A stretch of 64,000 nt of DNA from Pseudoduganella armeniaca (GTDB lineage Bacteria; Pseudomonadota; Gammaproteobacteria; Burkholderiales; Burkholderiaceae_D): the NCBI RefSeq assembly GCF_003028855.1, contig NZ_CP028324.1, forward strand, positions 1,426,001-1,490,000. The letters run 5' to 3'. This document shows, piece after piece, positions 16,621 through 25,490 of this stretch. The translations under genes and the position numbers were made by a program. A model generated the notes under the pieces. The model saw only the letters and a list, made by a program, of their open reading frames with translations. It ran no database searches and was not told the DNA's origin. Numbering within the stretch: position 1 is the stretch's first letter; the number at the start of each line of letters is the position of its first letter.

Positions 16621-18243
16621 ATGAACAAGCGTCCGACGCTGACCCTGAAGGCGAAGTCGGCCCCGGCCAAGAAGGCAAGCGCGCCGCGTCCGCCGCGCCC
16701 GGCAGGCAAGCCGACCCCGCCGCCGAAAGCGGCCGCCGCCGCGCCAGCCCAGCCGCCACGCAGCCCGGCCGCACCTGCCAGCGGCACGCCCTGGAACAAG
16801 GACGCCATCCGCCGGCACGCGCCGCGCGCCGGCAAGCCGGCCACCCCGCCGGCGCCGAAGATGGGCACGGCCCCCGCGCCGGACCCGTCCGGCCTGCGCG
16901 CCAGCCACCACCGCGACCTGAAGCCGGCGCTGCAGACGACCTACAAGGCCGAGCTGAAGCCCGATTCGCTGGCGTTCGCGCTGCTGGGCGCCGCCACCGC
17001 CGTCGTGCAGGTGCGCGGCGGCACCGCGCTGCCGCAAGCCCTGACGGGCGTGTTCGGCGCGCAGGAAGCCACGGCGCAGGGCCGCGGCGCGATCCAGGAC
17101 ATCGCCTACCGTGCCATGCGCCAGCTGGGCCGCAGCGATGCGCTGGTGGCCGCGATGGCGCCGAAGGCGCCGGAGCCGCTGGTGACGGCGCTGCTGGCCT
17201 GCGCGCTGCCGCTGATGCAGGCGGACGCCGCCGGCGTCACGCCGTACGAGGCGTTTACGGTCGTCGACCAGGCGGTCACGGCGGCCGGCTCGCATCCGGA
17301 CACGGTGCGCGCCAAGGGCATGGTCAACGCACTGCTGCGCCGCTTCCTGCGCGAGCGCGACACGCTGCTGGCCGAGGTGGGCTTGCAGCCGGTGGCGCGA
17401 TACAACTACCCGCAGTGGTGGATCGACGCGGCCATCACGGCCTATCCGCAGGAGTGGCAGCGCATCCTCGCCGCGGGCGACGCGGCGCCGCCGCTGACCC
17501 TGCGCGTGAACGCGCGCAAGGGCTCGGTGGACGATTACCTGGCCATGCTGGCCGAGGCCGGCATCGGCGCACGCCAGGTCGGTCCGTTTGCCGTGCGGCT
17601 GGACAAGCCGGTCGGCGTACATGCGATCCCGGGCTTCGATGCGGGCCTGGTCTCGGTGCAGGATGCCGGCGCCCAGCTGGCCGCGCCGCTGCTGGACCTG
17701 CAGGACGGCATGCGCGTGCTGGACGCCTGCGCGGCCCCGGGCGGGAAAACCTGCCACATGCTGGAGCTGGCCGACGTGCAAGTCACGGCGCTCGATGCCG
17801 ACCCGCGCCGGCTGGCCCGGGTGGGCGAGAACCTTGAGCGGCTGGGCCTGTCGGCCACGCTGCAGGCGGCCGAGGCGCAGGCGCGCGGCTGGTGGGATGG
17901 CGCAGGCTTCGACCGCATCCTGGCCGACGTGCCGTGCACGGCCTCCGGCATCGTGCGACGGCATCCCGATATCCGCTGGCTGCGCCGCAAGGCCGACACG
18001 ATCCAACTTGCAACACTTTCGGCCGAAATTCTCGACAATCTTTGGCAGATGCTGCGGCCCAATGGTAAATTGCTGTTCGTGACATGTTCGTTGTGGCCGC
18101 AGGAATCCGAGGCGCAGGCGGCCGCTTTCGCGGTGCGCAATCGCGCCACGCGACTCGATGCGCCCGGTCAGCTGCTGCCCGTGGGCGCGGCCGAACAGGA
18201 TCACGATGGTTTGTTTTACGCACTGTTCCAGAAAGATGCGTGA
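16621..18243 (+). CDS. rsmB: 16S rRNA (cytosine-C5) methyltransferase RsmB
   Basis: RsmB methylates C967 of 16S rRNA (E. coli numbering) with S-adenosylmethionine. The protein has 540 residues. A basic Pro/Ala-rich region of about 100 residues precedes the NusB-like RNA-binding domain (about 110-245) and the methyltransferase domain. In the latter are DACAAPGGKTCHMLEL (cofactor), DVPCTASGIVRRHPDIRW and the catalytic VTCSLWPQESEAQ. E. coli RsmB has 429 residues, so the N-terminal extension is the odd feature; it looks disordered. It starts the plus-strand cluster that continues into DUF4390 and the two-component genes. Confidence 0.96.
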   Translation: MNKRPTLTLKAKSAPAKKASAPRPPRPAGKPTPPPKAAAAAPAQPPRSPAAPASGTPWNKDAIRRHAPRAGKPATPPAPKMGTAPAPDPSGLRASHHRDLKPALQTTYKAELKPDSLAFALLGAATAVVQVRGGTALPQALTGVFGAQEATAQGRGAIQDIAYRAMRQLGRSDALVAAMAPKAPEPLVTALLACALPLMQADAAGVTPYEAFTVVDQAVTAAGSHPDTVRAKGMVNALLRRFLRERDTLLAEVGLQPVARYNYPQWWIDAAITAYPQEWQRILAAGDAAPPLTLRVNARKGSVDDYLAMLAEAGIGARQVGPFAVRLDKPVGVHAIPGFDAGLVSVQDAGAQLAAPLLDLQDGMRVLDACAAPGGKTCHMLELADVQVTALDADPRRLARVGENLERLGLSATLQAAEAQARGWWDGAGFDRILADVPCTASGIVRRHPDIRWLRRKADTIQLATLSAEILDNLWQMLRPNGKLLFVTCSLWPQESEAQAAAFAVRNRATRLDAPGQLLPVGAAEQDHDGLFYALFQKDA

Positions 18244-18308
18244 AAGATCAGCCAGTTCCCGCCTGTTTGGCTCAACAACCACCGCAACTACCGATTGATA
18301 GCGCGCAC

Positions 18309-18884
18309 GTGACCTTACGATTCGTCCGACTCCTGGCCTGCCAGCTGCTGCTGATGCTGGCCTGCGCGCTGCCGCAGGCGGCGCGCGCCGCCGAGGAGAC
18401 CGTGGAGATCACCCGTGCGTACATCGAGGCGGCCGAAGAGGGCTACCGCCTGTCCTCCGCCTATTCGTTCGACCTGAGCCACGGCCTGGAAGACGCGCTG
18501 CAGTACGGCGTGCAGCTGTACTTCACCACCGAAATCTCGTTTACCCGGCCGCGCTGGTACTGGTTCGACGAGAAGGCCGTCACCAACAAGCGCACCCACC
18601 GCATTTGGTACGACGTGCTGACGCGCCAGTACCACGTCACCATCATCGGCAGCGTGTCGCAGAACTTCGAATCGCTCGAGGACGCGCTGTTCTTCATCCG
18701 CCGGCCCACGCGCTGGGTGGTGGCGCCGCGCGGCGCGCTGAAGGTGGGCGAGGTCTACAACGTCACCGTCAGCATGGGCATGGACCGCAACTACCTGCCC
18801 AAGCCGATCCAGGTCAGCGCCTTCAACAACCGCGAGTGGACCCTGGCGTCCCAGAAGAAAACCTTTCAGTACAAGGCCGAGTAA
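18309..18884 (+). CDS. DUF4390 domain exported protein
   Basis: A 191-residue protein of the DUF4390 family, function unknown. With the GTG start at 18309 it has a clean signal peptide (LACQLLLMLACALPQAARAA). The mature part is a conserved beta-rich domain with YRLSSAYSFDLSHGLEDALQYGV, TRPRWYWFDEK and SVSQNFESLEDALFFIRRP. An in-frame GTG at 18240 overlaps the rsmB stop (GTGA) and would add 23 residues before the signal; I cannot decide between them. The next gene begins directly after its stop, so it is probably made with the sensor kinase and may assist it in the periplasm, which is inference from position. Confidence 0.85.
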   Translation: MTLRFVRLLACQLLLMLACALPQAARAAEETVEITRAYIEAAEEGYRLSSAYSFDLSHGLEDALQYGVQLYFTTEISFTRPRWYWFDEKAVTNKRTHRIWYDVLTRQYHVTIIGSVSQNFESLEDALFFIRRPTRWVVAPRGALKVGEVYNVTVSMGMDRNYLPKPIQVSAFNNREWTLASQKKTFQYKAE

Positions 18885-21176
18885 GTGACCCAGGCATTGC
18901 GGTATCTGTTCGTTGTTGCGGGGGCCATTTGCAGCATCTTGCTGTTCCTGCTGGCGTCGGCCTCCGACAATTCCGGCTTCTTCGACCGTTACTACTCCTG
19001 GCTGCTGGCGATGAACGCCACCGTGGCGTTCGCGCTGCTGGCCCTGGTCGCCGTCTCGCTGTTCCGGCTGTATTCGCGCTACAAGAGCGGCAAGTTCGGC
19101 TCGCGCCTGATGACGCGGCTCGTCATGCTGTTCGCCGCCATCGGCGTGCTGCCGGGGCTCGTCATCTTCCTCGTCTCCGTGCAGTTCGTGTCGCATTCGA
19201 TCGAGTCCTGGTTCAATGTGCGCGTCGAGGAGGCATTGGAGGCCGGCCTGGACCTGGGCCGCTCCGCGCTGGACGCCTCGCTGACGGAGCTGCGCGGCGA
19301 GGCCGACAAGACGGCCGAGGAGCTGTCGCGCCTGCCGTTCTATGCCGCGCCGTCGGCGCTGGCACGCTTCGTCAAGGACCATCCGCGCACGCAGAGCGCC
19401 ATCATCGTCGATGCCGACGGTGGCCTGATCGTCTCCGCCATGGGCGAACGCCGGGTCAACCTGTCGGCCGACCTGCCGACCAGCGCGATGATGGCCAAGG
19501 CGCAGTCCGATCCGCCCTATGCGGTGGCGGAAGGCGGCAGCGAGCTGCGCGACGACAGCGCGGGTGCGCCGCCAGCCCAGCCCGACCCCAACAACGTGCT
19601 GCGCCTGCGCGTGCTGCTGCCGATCCCGGGGGCGGTACAGGCTTCCGGCGCGCACCTGGCACCGCGCTACCTGCAGATCATCCAGGCCGCGGCGCCGCGC
19701 CTGGCCAGCGACGGCGACATGCTGCGCGCCGCCTACAGCGAATACAAGGAGCGCTTCGTGGCCCGCGTCGGCCTGCGCCGCATGTATATCGAGACGCTCA
19801 CATTGACCCTGCTGCTGGCCGTGTTCGGCGCCATCGCGGCGGCCTTCCTGATCGCCAACGACCTGGCGCAGCCGCTGCTGCTGCTGGCCGAGGGCACGCG
19901 CGCGGTGGCTGAGGGCGACCTGTCGCCGCGGCCGATCGTCGCCAGTTCGGATGAACTGGGCACGCTGACGCAAAGCTTCAACACCATGACGCGCCAGCTG
20001 TCCGAGGCGCGCACGGCGGTCGAGCGCAACCGCATCGCGCTGCAGAACGCCAAGGCTCACCTGGAATCCGTGCTGGCCAATATGTCGGCCGGGGTGATGG
20101 TGCTCGATGCGGAGTTCCGCCTCGTCACCTGCAACGATTCGGTCGAGCGCATCCTGCAGAAGGCCGGCGCCACGCTGATCGGCAAGCCGCTGGCGGAAGT
20201 GGAGGGCATGCAGGAATTCGCCGGCGCCGTCACGGCCGCGTTCTCGGCGCAGAGCGCGCAGTCGGCGGCCGGGCGCAACGTGCAGCGCCTGCACTGGCAG
20301 CGCCAGATCGAGATCTCGCGCCCGGGCGGTGGGCCGGACGAGAACGCGCTGATCCTGCTGACGCGCGGTTCGCGCCTGCCGCAGGAAGGCGGCGGCGGCT
20401 TCATCGTCGTGTTCGACGACATCACCGACGTCATCTCCGCCCAGCGCTCGATCGCCTGGGGCGAGGTGGCGCGCCGGCTGGCGCACGAGATCAAGAACCC
20501 GCTGACGCCGATCCAGCTGTCGGCCGAGCGCCTGCAGATGAAGCTGGAGGACAAGCTGGAACAGCGCGACGTCGAGCTGCTGAACAAGAGCACCAGTACG
20601 ATCGTCAACCAGGTCAGCGCGATGAAGCGCATGGTCGACGATTTCCGCGACTATGCGCGCACGCCGCCGGCCCAGCTGCTGCCGCTCGACCTGAACGCGC
20701 TGGTGGAGGAGATCCTGCACCTGTACATCGGCGACGAGGGCAACGACATCATCCACGCCCAGCTGGCGCCGTTGCTGCCGATGGTGATGGGCGACGAGAC
20801 CCAGATGCGCCAGGTGATCCACAACCTGCTGCAGAACGCACAGGACGCGCTGGCCGAACAGGTCGCGCCGACGCGCGCGCCGCGCATCGACGTGGTCACC
20901 GAAGCGATTCACTACCAGAGCGCCGACGGCGGCACGCGCATCGCCGTGCGCCTGTCGATCTCCGATAACGGCCCGGGCTTCGCGCCGAAGATCCTGGCGC
21001 GCGCGTTCGAGCCGTACGTCACGTCGAAGGCGCGCGGCACGGGGCTGGGCTTGGCAATGGTGAAGAAAATCATCGACGAGCATGGGGGCCGGATCGATAT
21101 CCAGAACCATGCCGATGGAAGTGGCGCGTCGGTGTTGATTTTACTGTTAAAGTTGGCACCGGTGCAGTTGGCATAA
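18885..21176 (+). CDS. NtrY-like membrane sensor histidine kinase
   Basis: A 763-residue kinase. Membrane segments lie near residues 7-25, 42-62, 80-102 and 305-325, with an extracytoplasmic sensing part between the last two. HAMP (about 325-378), PAS (about 390-510), HisKA with H534 in LAHEIKNPLTP, and HATPase with NLLQNAQDALAE, SDNGPGF and GTGLGLAMVKKI follow. This is the NtrY architecture. The GTG start abuts the DUF4390 stop. Its partner is almost certainly the response regulator at 21336. The signal is unknown; in related bacteria NtrYX responds to nitrogen or redox state, and I do not extend that to this protein. Confidence 0.93.
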   Translation: MTQALRYLFVVAGAICSILLFLLASASDNSGFFDRYYSWLLAMNATVAFALLALVAVSLFRLYSRYKSGKFGSRLMTRLVMLFAAIGVLPGLVIFLVSVQFVSHSIESWFNVRVEEALEAGLDLGRSALDASLTELRGEADKTAEELSRLPFYAAPSALARFVKDHPRTQSAIIVDADGGLIVSAMGERRVNLSADLPTSAMMAKAQSDPPYAVAEGGSELRDDSAGAPPAQPDPNNVLRLRVLLPIPGAVQASGAHLAPRYLQIIQAAAPRLASDGDMLRAAYSEYKERFVARVGLRRMYIETLTLTLLLAVFGAIAAAFLIANDLAQPLLLLAEGTRAVAEGDLSPRPIVASSDELGTLTQSFNTMTRQLSEARTAVERNRIALQNAKAHLESVLANMSAGVMVLDAEFRLVTCNDSVERILQKAGATLIGKPLAEVEGMQEFAGAVTAAFSAQSAQSAAGRNVQRLHWQRQIEISRPGGGPDENALILLTRGSRLPQEGGGGFIVVFDDITDVISAQRSIAWGEVARRLAHEIKNPLTPIQLSAERLQMKLEDKLEQRDVELLNKSTSTIVNQVSAMKRMVDDFRDYARTPPAQLLPLDLNALVEEILHLYIGDEGNDIIHAQLAPLLPMVMGDETQMRQVIHNLLQNAQDALAEQVAPTRAPRIDVVTEAIHYQSADGGTRIAVRLSISDNGPGFAPKILARAFEPYVTSKARGTGLGLAMVKKIIDEHGGRIDIQNHADGSGASVLILLLKLAPVQLA

Positions 21177-21335
21177 TATTCGGAACACTAATAAAATCAT
21201 CGTCACGCTCGGTCAGCCGCACAGTGATTCCGTGAGGAATTATGGCACCGCCGGAGCAGCGGAATGCAATCGGATGCCACCAGCGTCCACCCGCGGCCGG
21301 GCCGTCGCAAAATGATAAGAAGAGGGCAGGGATAG

Positions 21336-22055
21336 ATGGCAAATATTCTGGTAGTAGATGATGAAATGGGCATCCGGGAGCTGCTCTCGGAAATCCTCGG
21401 CGACGAGGGGCACGCGGTCACGCTGGCGGAAAACGCGCAGCAGGCCCGCCAGGCCCGGGCCGCCGGCGCGCCCGACCTGGTACTGCTCGACATCTGGATG
21501 CCCGATACCGACGGCGTCACGCTGCTGAAGGAATGGCAGCGCGACGGCCTGCTGACGATGCCGGTCATTATGATGTCCGGCCACGCCACGATCGACACGG
21601 CGGTCGAGGCCACCCGCATCGGCGCCCTGAATTTCCTGGAAAAGCCGATCGCCATGCAGAAGCTGCTGAAGGCGGTGCAGGCCGGCCTGACGCGCGCGCA
21701 GGAAGTGGTGCGCGCACCCGTGATGGCGCAGCGCCCCGCCGCGCTGCCCCCTGTCGAGGAAGCGGCAGCGCCCACCTTCGGCGCCCAGCCGGCGCCGGCC
21801 GCCGGCGCGCACGGCATCGCCATGTCGCGCGGCAGCGGCGAAGGCCAGACCTTCAACCTGTCGTTCGACCTGCCGCTGCGCGAGGCGCGCGATGCGTTCG
21901 AGCGCATGTATTTCGAACACCACCTGGGCCGCGAAGGCGGCAGCATGACGCGGGTGGCGGAGAAGACCGGGCTGGAGCGTACCCACCTGTATCGCAAGCT
22001 CAAGCAGCTGGGCGTCGAGCCTGGCAAGCTGGCGAAGAAAAACCAGCAGGCCTGA
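21336..22055 (+). CDS. NtrX-like response regulator with Fis-type DNA-binding domain, no AAA+ domain
   Basis: A 239-residue regulator. Residues 1-120 form a receiver with the acidic pocket (VVDDE), phospho-acceptor D52 in LVLLDIWMPDTDG and the conserved Lys in FLEKPI. An Ala/Pro linker leads to a C-terminal Fis-type helix-turn-helix (LREARDAFERMYFEHHLGR, then RVAEKTGLERTHLYRKLKQLGV). NtrX and NtrC normally have a sigma-54-activating AAA+ domain between these parts; it is absent, so this protein cannot itself activate sigma-54 promoters. agggatag precedes the ATG. It is 159 bp after the kinase gene and may have its own promoter. Confidence 0.93.
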   Translation: MANILVVDDEMGIRELLSEILGDEGHAVTLAENAQQARQARAAGAPDLVLLDIWMPDTDGVTLLKEWQRDGLLTMPVIMMSGHATIDTAVEATRIGALNFLEKPIAMQKLLKAVQAGLTRAQEVVRAPVMAQRPAALPPVEEAAAPTFGAQPAPAAGAHGIAMSRGSGEGQTFNLSFDLPLREARDAFERMYFEHHLGREGGSMTRVAEKTGLERTHLYRKLKQLGVEPGKLAKKNQQA

Positions 22056-22059
22056 CGGC

Positions 22060-22443
22060 TTGCCCGCTCCCGCCCCACGGCAGCCCCTGCCGACGACACT
22101 CGTCACGGGCCGCCGCGCCGCCGAGCGCGAGCGGGCGATCGCAGCCCTCATCGACGGGCCGGACACCCTGGTTCTCATCGAGGGCCTGGCCGACCCGACC
22201 TCTCCCCTGGCCGACACCGCCGCCCTGGCCGCCCCCCCGGTCATCGTCCGCATCGCGCCGGGTTGCCTTTGCTGCGCCGGCAATCTGGTGTTGCGTGTTA
22301 CATTGAATCGTCTTTTGCGCCGTCCGCCAGCGCGACTTTTTATCAGCCTGGCCGATGCGACCCATGTCGGACAGCTGCGCGCGTTCCTGTCGGCCCCGCC
22401 CTACGACAGCCTGCTGTCCCTCTGTGACGACATCACGGCGTGA
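22060..22443 (+). CDS. Small CobW/G3E-like protein lacking the P-loop
   Basis: A 127-residue ORF starting at TTG 22060, four bases after the response-regulator stop. The core APGCLCCAGNLVLRVTLNRLLRR (residues 67-89) contains the metal-binding GCxCC motif of COG0523/CobW G3E GTPases, C69-x-C71-C72. The N-terminus PTTLVTGRRAAERERAIAAL aligns with the usual first strand and P-loop, but the GxxGxGKT residues are gone and the protein stops where the GTPase domain would continue. It could be a metal chaperone fragment, a regulator or a decaying gene. No ATG or clear ribosome site is seen, so expression is uncertain. Confidence 0.6.
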   Translation: MPAPAPRQPLPTTLVTGRRAAERERAIAALIDGPDTLVLIEGLADPTSPLADTAALAAPPVIVRIAPGCLCCAGNLVLRVTLNRLLRRPPARLFISLADATHVGQLRAFLSAPPYDSLLSLCDDITA

Positions 22444-22557
22444 TTGCTGAAGGTTCTGTACCGGTCTTTTGGTCTCTTGAAAAGATTTTGTACAGCCCCA
22501 CTTCGAAACTGAACGCGGAACCCAGCCCGGTTCCGCCCCTGGAGAGAAGGAAGCGAT

Positions 22558-22815
22558 ATGAACCTCATCTACAACAGCGAGCAGTACAGCGTCGTCGAAT
22601 TCGGTCCCGACCGCGAGCTTGAAGCCCTGCGCTTCGGCGGCTACGAAATCGTCGACAAAGGCGGCAAGCGCGAAATCTTCATTGCCGGCCTGCTGGCACA
22701 GAACTTCCGCCGCGACGTCAACCAGCTCATCGCCAATGAGCCCACCATGGAGGAAATCGACGAGTTCCTCGGCAATTACGACTCGCTGATGAGTCAACCG
22801 GTTTTACTGCATTGA
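22558..22815 (+). CDS. DUF3567 family protein
   Basis: An 85-residue cytoplasmic protein of the betaproteobacterial DUF3567 family, function unknown. Recognised by MNLIYNSEQYSVVEF, ALRFGGYEIVDK and EIFIAGLLAQNFRRDVNQLI. The size is normal. gagaaggaag provides a strong ribosome site, and the 115-bp gap upstream could hold its own promoter. Probably a monocistronic gene. Confidence 0.9.
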   Translation: MNLIYNSEQYSVVEFGPDRELEALRFGGYEIVDKGGKREIFIAGLLAQNFRRDVNQLIANEPTMEEIDEFLGNYDSLMSQPVLLH

Positions 22816-22908
22816 CTGTTGCAACGGGCCGCAAGGCCAGGCACCGCTCGCCGCCCCTGGGCGGCCGTGATAAGGTGACGGTCGGGTAGACCTTTTTCAC
22901 GTAATGCC

Positions 22909-23682
22909 ATGTGCCAACTTTTGGGAATGAACTGCAATGTGCCGACCGACATTGTGTTCAGCTTTACCGGCTTCGCCATGCGTGGCGGCCGCACCGATAC
23001 CCACCACGACGGCTGGGGTATCGCCTTTTTCGAGGGCGCCGGCGTGCGTCACTTCGTCGATCACCAGGCCGCTGTCGATTCGCCGGTCGCCACCCTGATC
23101 AAGACCTATCCCATCAAGTCGCGCAACGTCATCGCGCACATTCGCAAGGCCACCCAGGGCGAGGTTGCGCTGGAGAACTGCCATCCGTTCGTCCGTGAGC
23201 TGTGGGGCCGCTACTGGGTGTTTGCCCACAATGGCGACCTGAAGGCATTCGACCCGGTGCTGGACGGTGCCTTCCGCCCGGTCGGCACGACGGACAGCGA
23301 ACGCGCCTTCTGCTACCTGCTGCAGGAACTGCGGCGCCGCTTCGGCGATACGCGTCCGGCACTGGCCGCGCTGGAGGCGGCGCTGGCCGAGCTGGTGCCG
23401 GCGATCGCCGCGCACGGCACGTTCAACATGATGCTGTCGGACGGCACCGCGTTGTTTGCGCACTGTTCGACCAGCCTGCACTACCTGGTGCGCCAGCACC
23501 CGTTCGACACGGCCATCCTGTCCGATGAGGACGTGCGCGTCGATTTTTCGCAAGTGACGACGCCCAACGATCGCGTCGCCATCATCGTCACGCAGCCACT
23601 GACGACCAACGAGCGCTGGACCGCGTTCGGGCCTGGCGAATTGCTGTGTTTTGTCGACGGCTTGCCGCAGCAGCGTTCGTGA
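22909..23682 (+). CDS. Class II glutamine amidotransferase (YafJ-like)
   Basis: A 257-residue N-terminal nucleophile amidotransferase domain without a synthase partner domain. Cys2 (MCQLLGMN) becomes the N-terminal nucleophile after Met removal. Further signatures are FTGFAMRGGRTDTHHDGWGIAFF, the substrate-binding VIAHIRKATQG, NCHPF and FAHNGDL. Members such as E. coli YafJ hydrolyse the amide of glutamine-like substrates; the true substrate here is not known. It stands alone between DUF3567 and the HDOD gene. Confidence 0.92.
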   Translation: MCQLLGMNCNVPTDIVFSFTGFAMRGGRTDTHHDGWGIAFFEGAGVRHFVDHQAAVDSPVATLIKTYPIKSRNVIAHIRKATQGEVALENCHPFVRELWGRYWVFAHNGDLKAFDPVLDGAFRPVGTTDSERAFCYLLQELRRRFGDTRPALAALEAALAELVPAIAAHGTFNMMLSDGTALFAHCSTSLHYLVRQHPFDTAILSDEDVRVDFSQVTTPNDRVAIIVTQPLTTNERWTAFGPGELLCFVDGLPQQRS

Positions 23683-23692
23683 AGTTTGCAAA

Positions 23693-23712
23693 GGCAAAAT
23701 ATATTTTTTGCC
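23693..23712. other. AT-rich inverted repeat downstream of the amidotransferase
   Basis: ggcaaaa and ttttgcc (7 bp) flank tatatt. It lies 10 bp after the amidotransferase stop and 60 bp before the next ATG. It could be a weak terminator or an operator for the HDOD gene; the short stem and AT-rich loop do not decide the matter. Confidence 0.4.
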
Positions 23713-23772
23713 AGAAACTCACCATTTAACGCCGGTTAATGTCAAAATGGCAGGATAACCAGGACGCATGCC

Positions 23773-25053
23773 ATGATTGATCTTTCCAGTAACGACAGTT
23801 CCCGTAACCTGCGCGTGCGCGAGTTTTACCTGGGACGGCAGCCGATCCTGGATCGCCAGCAAGGCCTGGTCGCGTATGAACTGCTGTTTCGCAACGCGCC
23901 GATCGGTCCCGCGCGCATCGATACGTCGCCGCTGTCGGCCACGGCCGCCGTCATTGCCCACGCTTCCCAGCTGGGGGTGGAGCGGGTGATCGGCGAGTCG
24001 CTGGCCTTCGTCAACGTCGACCAGGATGCGATCCTCAGCGATATTTTTGGCTTCCTGCCGCGCGAGAAGACGGTGTTGGAGATCGACGAGACGATGCAGG
24101 CCACGCCGGCCGTGCTGGCGCGCATGGCCGACCTGGCGACCCATGGCTTCCGTTTCGCCCTGGTGGACGTGCGCGGCGACAGCGCCCAGGTGCAGGCCAT
24201 GCTGCCGATGATCGAGTTCGTCAAGATGAGCATGCGCGACACGTCGCCCGACATGCGCGCACGCACGGCGCCGCGCTTCAAGCGCGACGGCAAGCAACTG
24301 ATCGCCGAGAAGGTCGAGACGCGCGAGGAATTCCAGAACTGCCTGGACCTGGGCTTCGACTACTTCCAGGGATTTTATTTCGCCCGTCCCGCGATCATGA
24401 GCGGCAAGAAGCTGACGCCGTCGCAACTGGCGCTGCTGGAGCTGATGGCGCTGGTCACGTCGGATGCCGACAATCCGGACATCGAGCGCGCCATCAAGCG
24501 CGACGTGTCGCTGGCCCTGAACCTGATCCGCCTCGTCAACACGCCCGCCATCGGCGCGCGCCAGCGCATCGATTCGCTGAGCCAGGCCGTCGCCATCCTG
24601 GGCCGGCGCCAGCTGCAGCGCTGGCTGCAGATCATGCTGTACGCCGAGCCGGGCAAGCGCGGCAACAACATGACGCCGCTGCTGCTGCTGGCCACCACGC
24701 GCGGCCGCCTGCTGGAACTGCTGGCGCAAAAGCTGCGCCCGGCGCACCGCCACGTGGCCGACATCGCCTTCACGGTGGGGATCATGTCGCTGATGGACAC
24801 GCTGTTCGGCATGCCGATGGCGGAGATCATGACGCAGGTGGCCGTCAGCGAGGAAGTGTCGGATGCGCTCTTGTACCGCGCCGGTTTCTTCGGCGACCTC
24901 TTGAAGCTGGCCGAGGCGCTGGAACGCATCGAGGAAAACGAGGAAGCGATCCTGCCGGCGCTGGCGGACCTGGCGATGTCGACGCAGGAGCTGGTCGAGC
25001 TGGAGATGGCGGCGTTCGAGTGGAGCGATACCGTTACCCGCTACGCGGTGTGA
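23773..25053 (+). CDS. HDOD domain protein with degenerate EAL domain (YuxH type)
   Basis: A 426-residue signalling protein. The first half is an EAL-like domain (FYLGRQPILDRQQGLVAYELLFRN, then LDLGFDYFQGFYFARP) in which the catalytic EAL is replaced by ELL, so c-di-GMP hydrolysis is not expected. The second half is an HDOD domain (about 205-400: LNLIRLVNTPAIGARQRIDSLSQAVAILGRRQLQRW). Such proteins act as signalling scaffolds in motility and biofilm control. The gene is monocistronic and converges on metH across the repeat array. Confidence 0.93.
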   Translation: MIDLSSNDSSRNLRVREFYLGRQPILDRQQGLVAYELLFRNAPIGPARIDTSPLSATAAVIAHASQLGVERVIGESLAFVNVDQDAILSDIFGFLPREKTVLEIDETMQATPAVLARMADLATHGFRFALVDVRGDSAQVQAMLPMIEFVKMSMRDTSPDMRARTAPRFKRDGKQLIAEKVETREEFQNCLDLGFDYFQGFYFARPAIMSGKKLTPSQLALLELMALVTSDADNPDIERAIKRDVSLALNLIRLVNTPAIGARQRIDSLSQAVAILGRRQLQRWLQIMLYAEPGKRGNNMTPLLLLATTRGRLLELLAQKLRPAHRHVADIAFTVGIMSLMDTLFGMPMAEIMTQVAVSEEVSDALLYRAGFFGDLLKLAEALERIEENEEAILPALADLAMSTQELVELEMAAFEWSDTVTRYAV

Positions 25054-25105
25054 GGTCACCTCGCGCCTCGACGTTTTCCCGAGGTTGGGGCCCGCTGGCT
25101 TGACA

Positions 25106-25211
25106 GGGCTTGGGGTCTGTCCCTTCGGGACTGACCCCGGTTTTCCATGGCGGCGCGAGCGAATCGATAAAAACCGGGGTCAGTCCCGAAAAACGGGACA
25201 GACCCCAAGCC
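25106..25211. repeat. REPIN-like element, array unit 1
   Basis: The left arm gggtctgtcccttcgggact and right arm gggtcagtcccgaaaaacgg..gacagacccc are inverted around a core containing ccatggcggcgcgagcgaat. The other three copies, at 25300-25405, 25536-25640 and 25771-25876, differ by only a few bases, mostly paired changes such as ccccgg to cccagg with a matching change in the opposite arm. Confidence 0.9.
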
Positions 25212-25434
25212 TGACGCTTTGCGAGTCGTGACGGAACCCCAGGTGCCTGTCACCTCGCGTCCCGACGTTTTCCTGAGGTTGCGTCCCGCTGGCTTGACAG
25301 GGCTTGGGGTCTGTCCCTTCGGGACTGACCCAGGTTTTCCATGGCGGCGCGAGCGAATCGATAAAAACCAGGGTCAGTCCCGAAAAACGGGACAGACCCC
25401 AAGCCTGACGCTTTGCGCGTCGTTACGGAACCCC

Positions 25435-25490
25435 AGGTGACAGGCACCGATCTCAGGGCGTTGCCGCCCTGAGATCGGTGCCTGTCACCT
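25435..25490. repeat. 56-bp perfect hairpin in array unit 2 (also 25670-25725 and 25907-25960)
   Basis: Arms of 26 bases, starting aggtgacaggcaccgatctc on the left, pair perfectly around a ttgc loop. It recurs in units 3 and 4 with no visible change. It is related to the 53-bp palindrome at 41021 through ggtg(a/t)caggcacc and tctcaggg. It has no U-tract, so it is not a standard terminator. Confidence 0.9.

Noticed and set aside
21336..22055. Sigma-54-dependent activator
   Set aside because: The receiver and Fis-type helix resemble NtrX, but no AAA+ domain with GAFTGA is present.
23773..25053. Active c-di-GMP phosphodiesterase
   Set aside because: The EAL motif reads ELL and the metal-binding residues are not in place; the protein is better described as a degenerate EAL with an HDOD domain.
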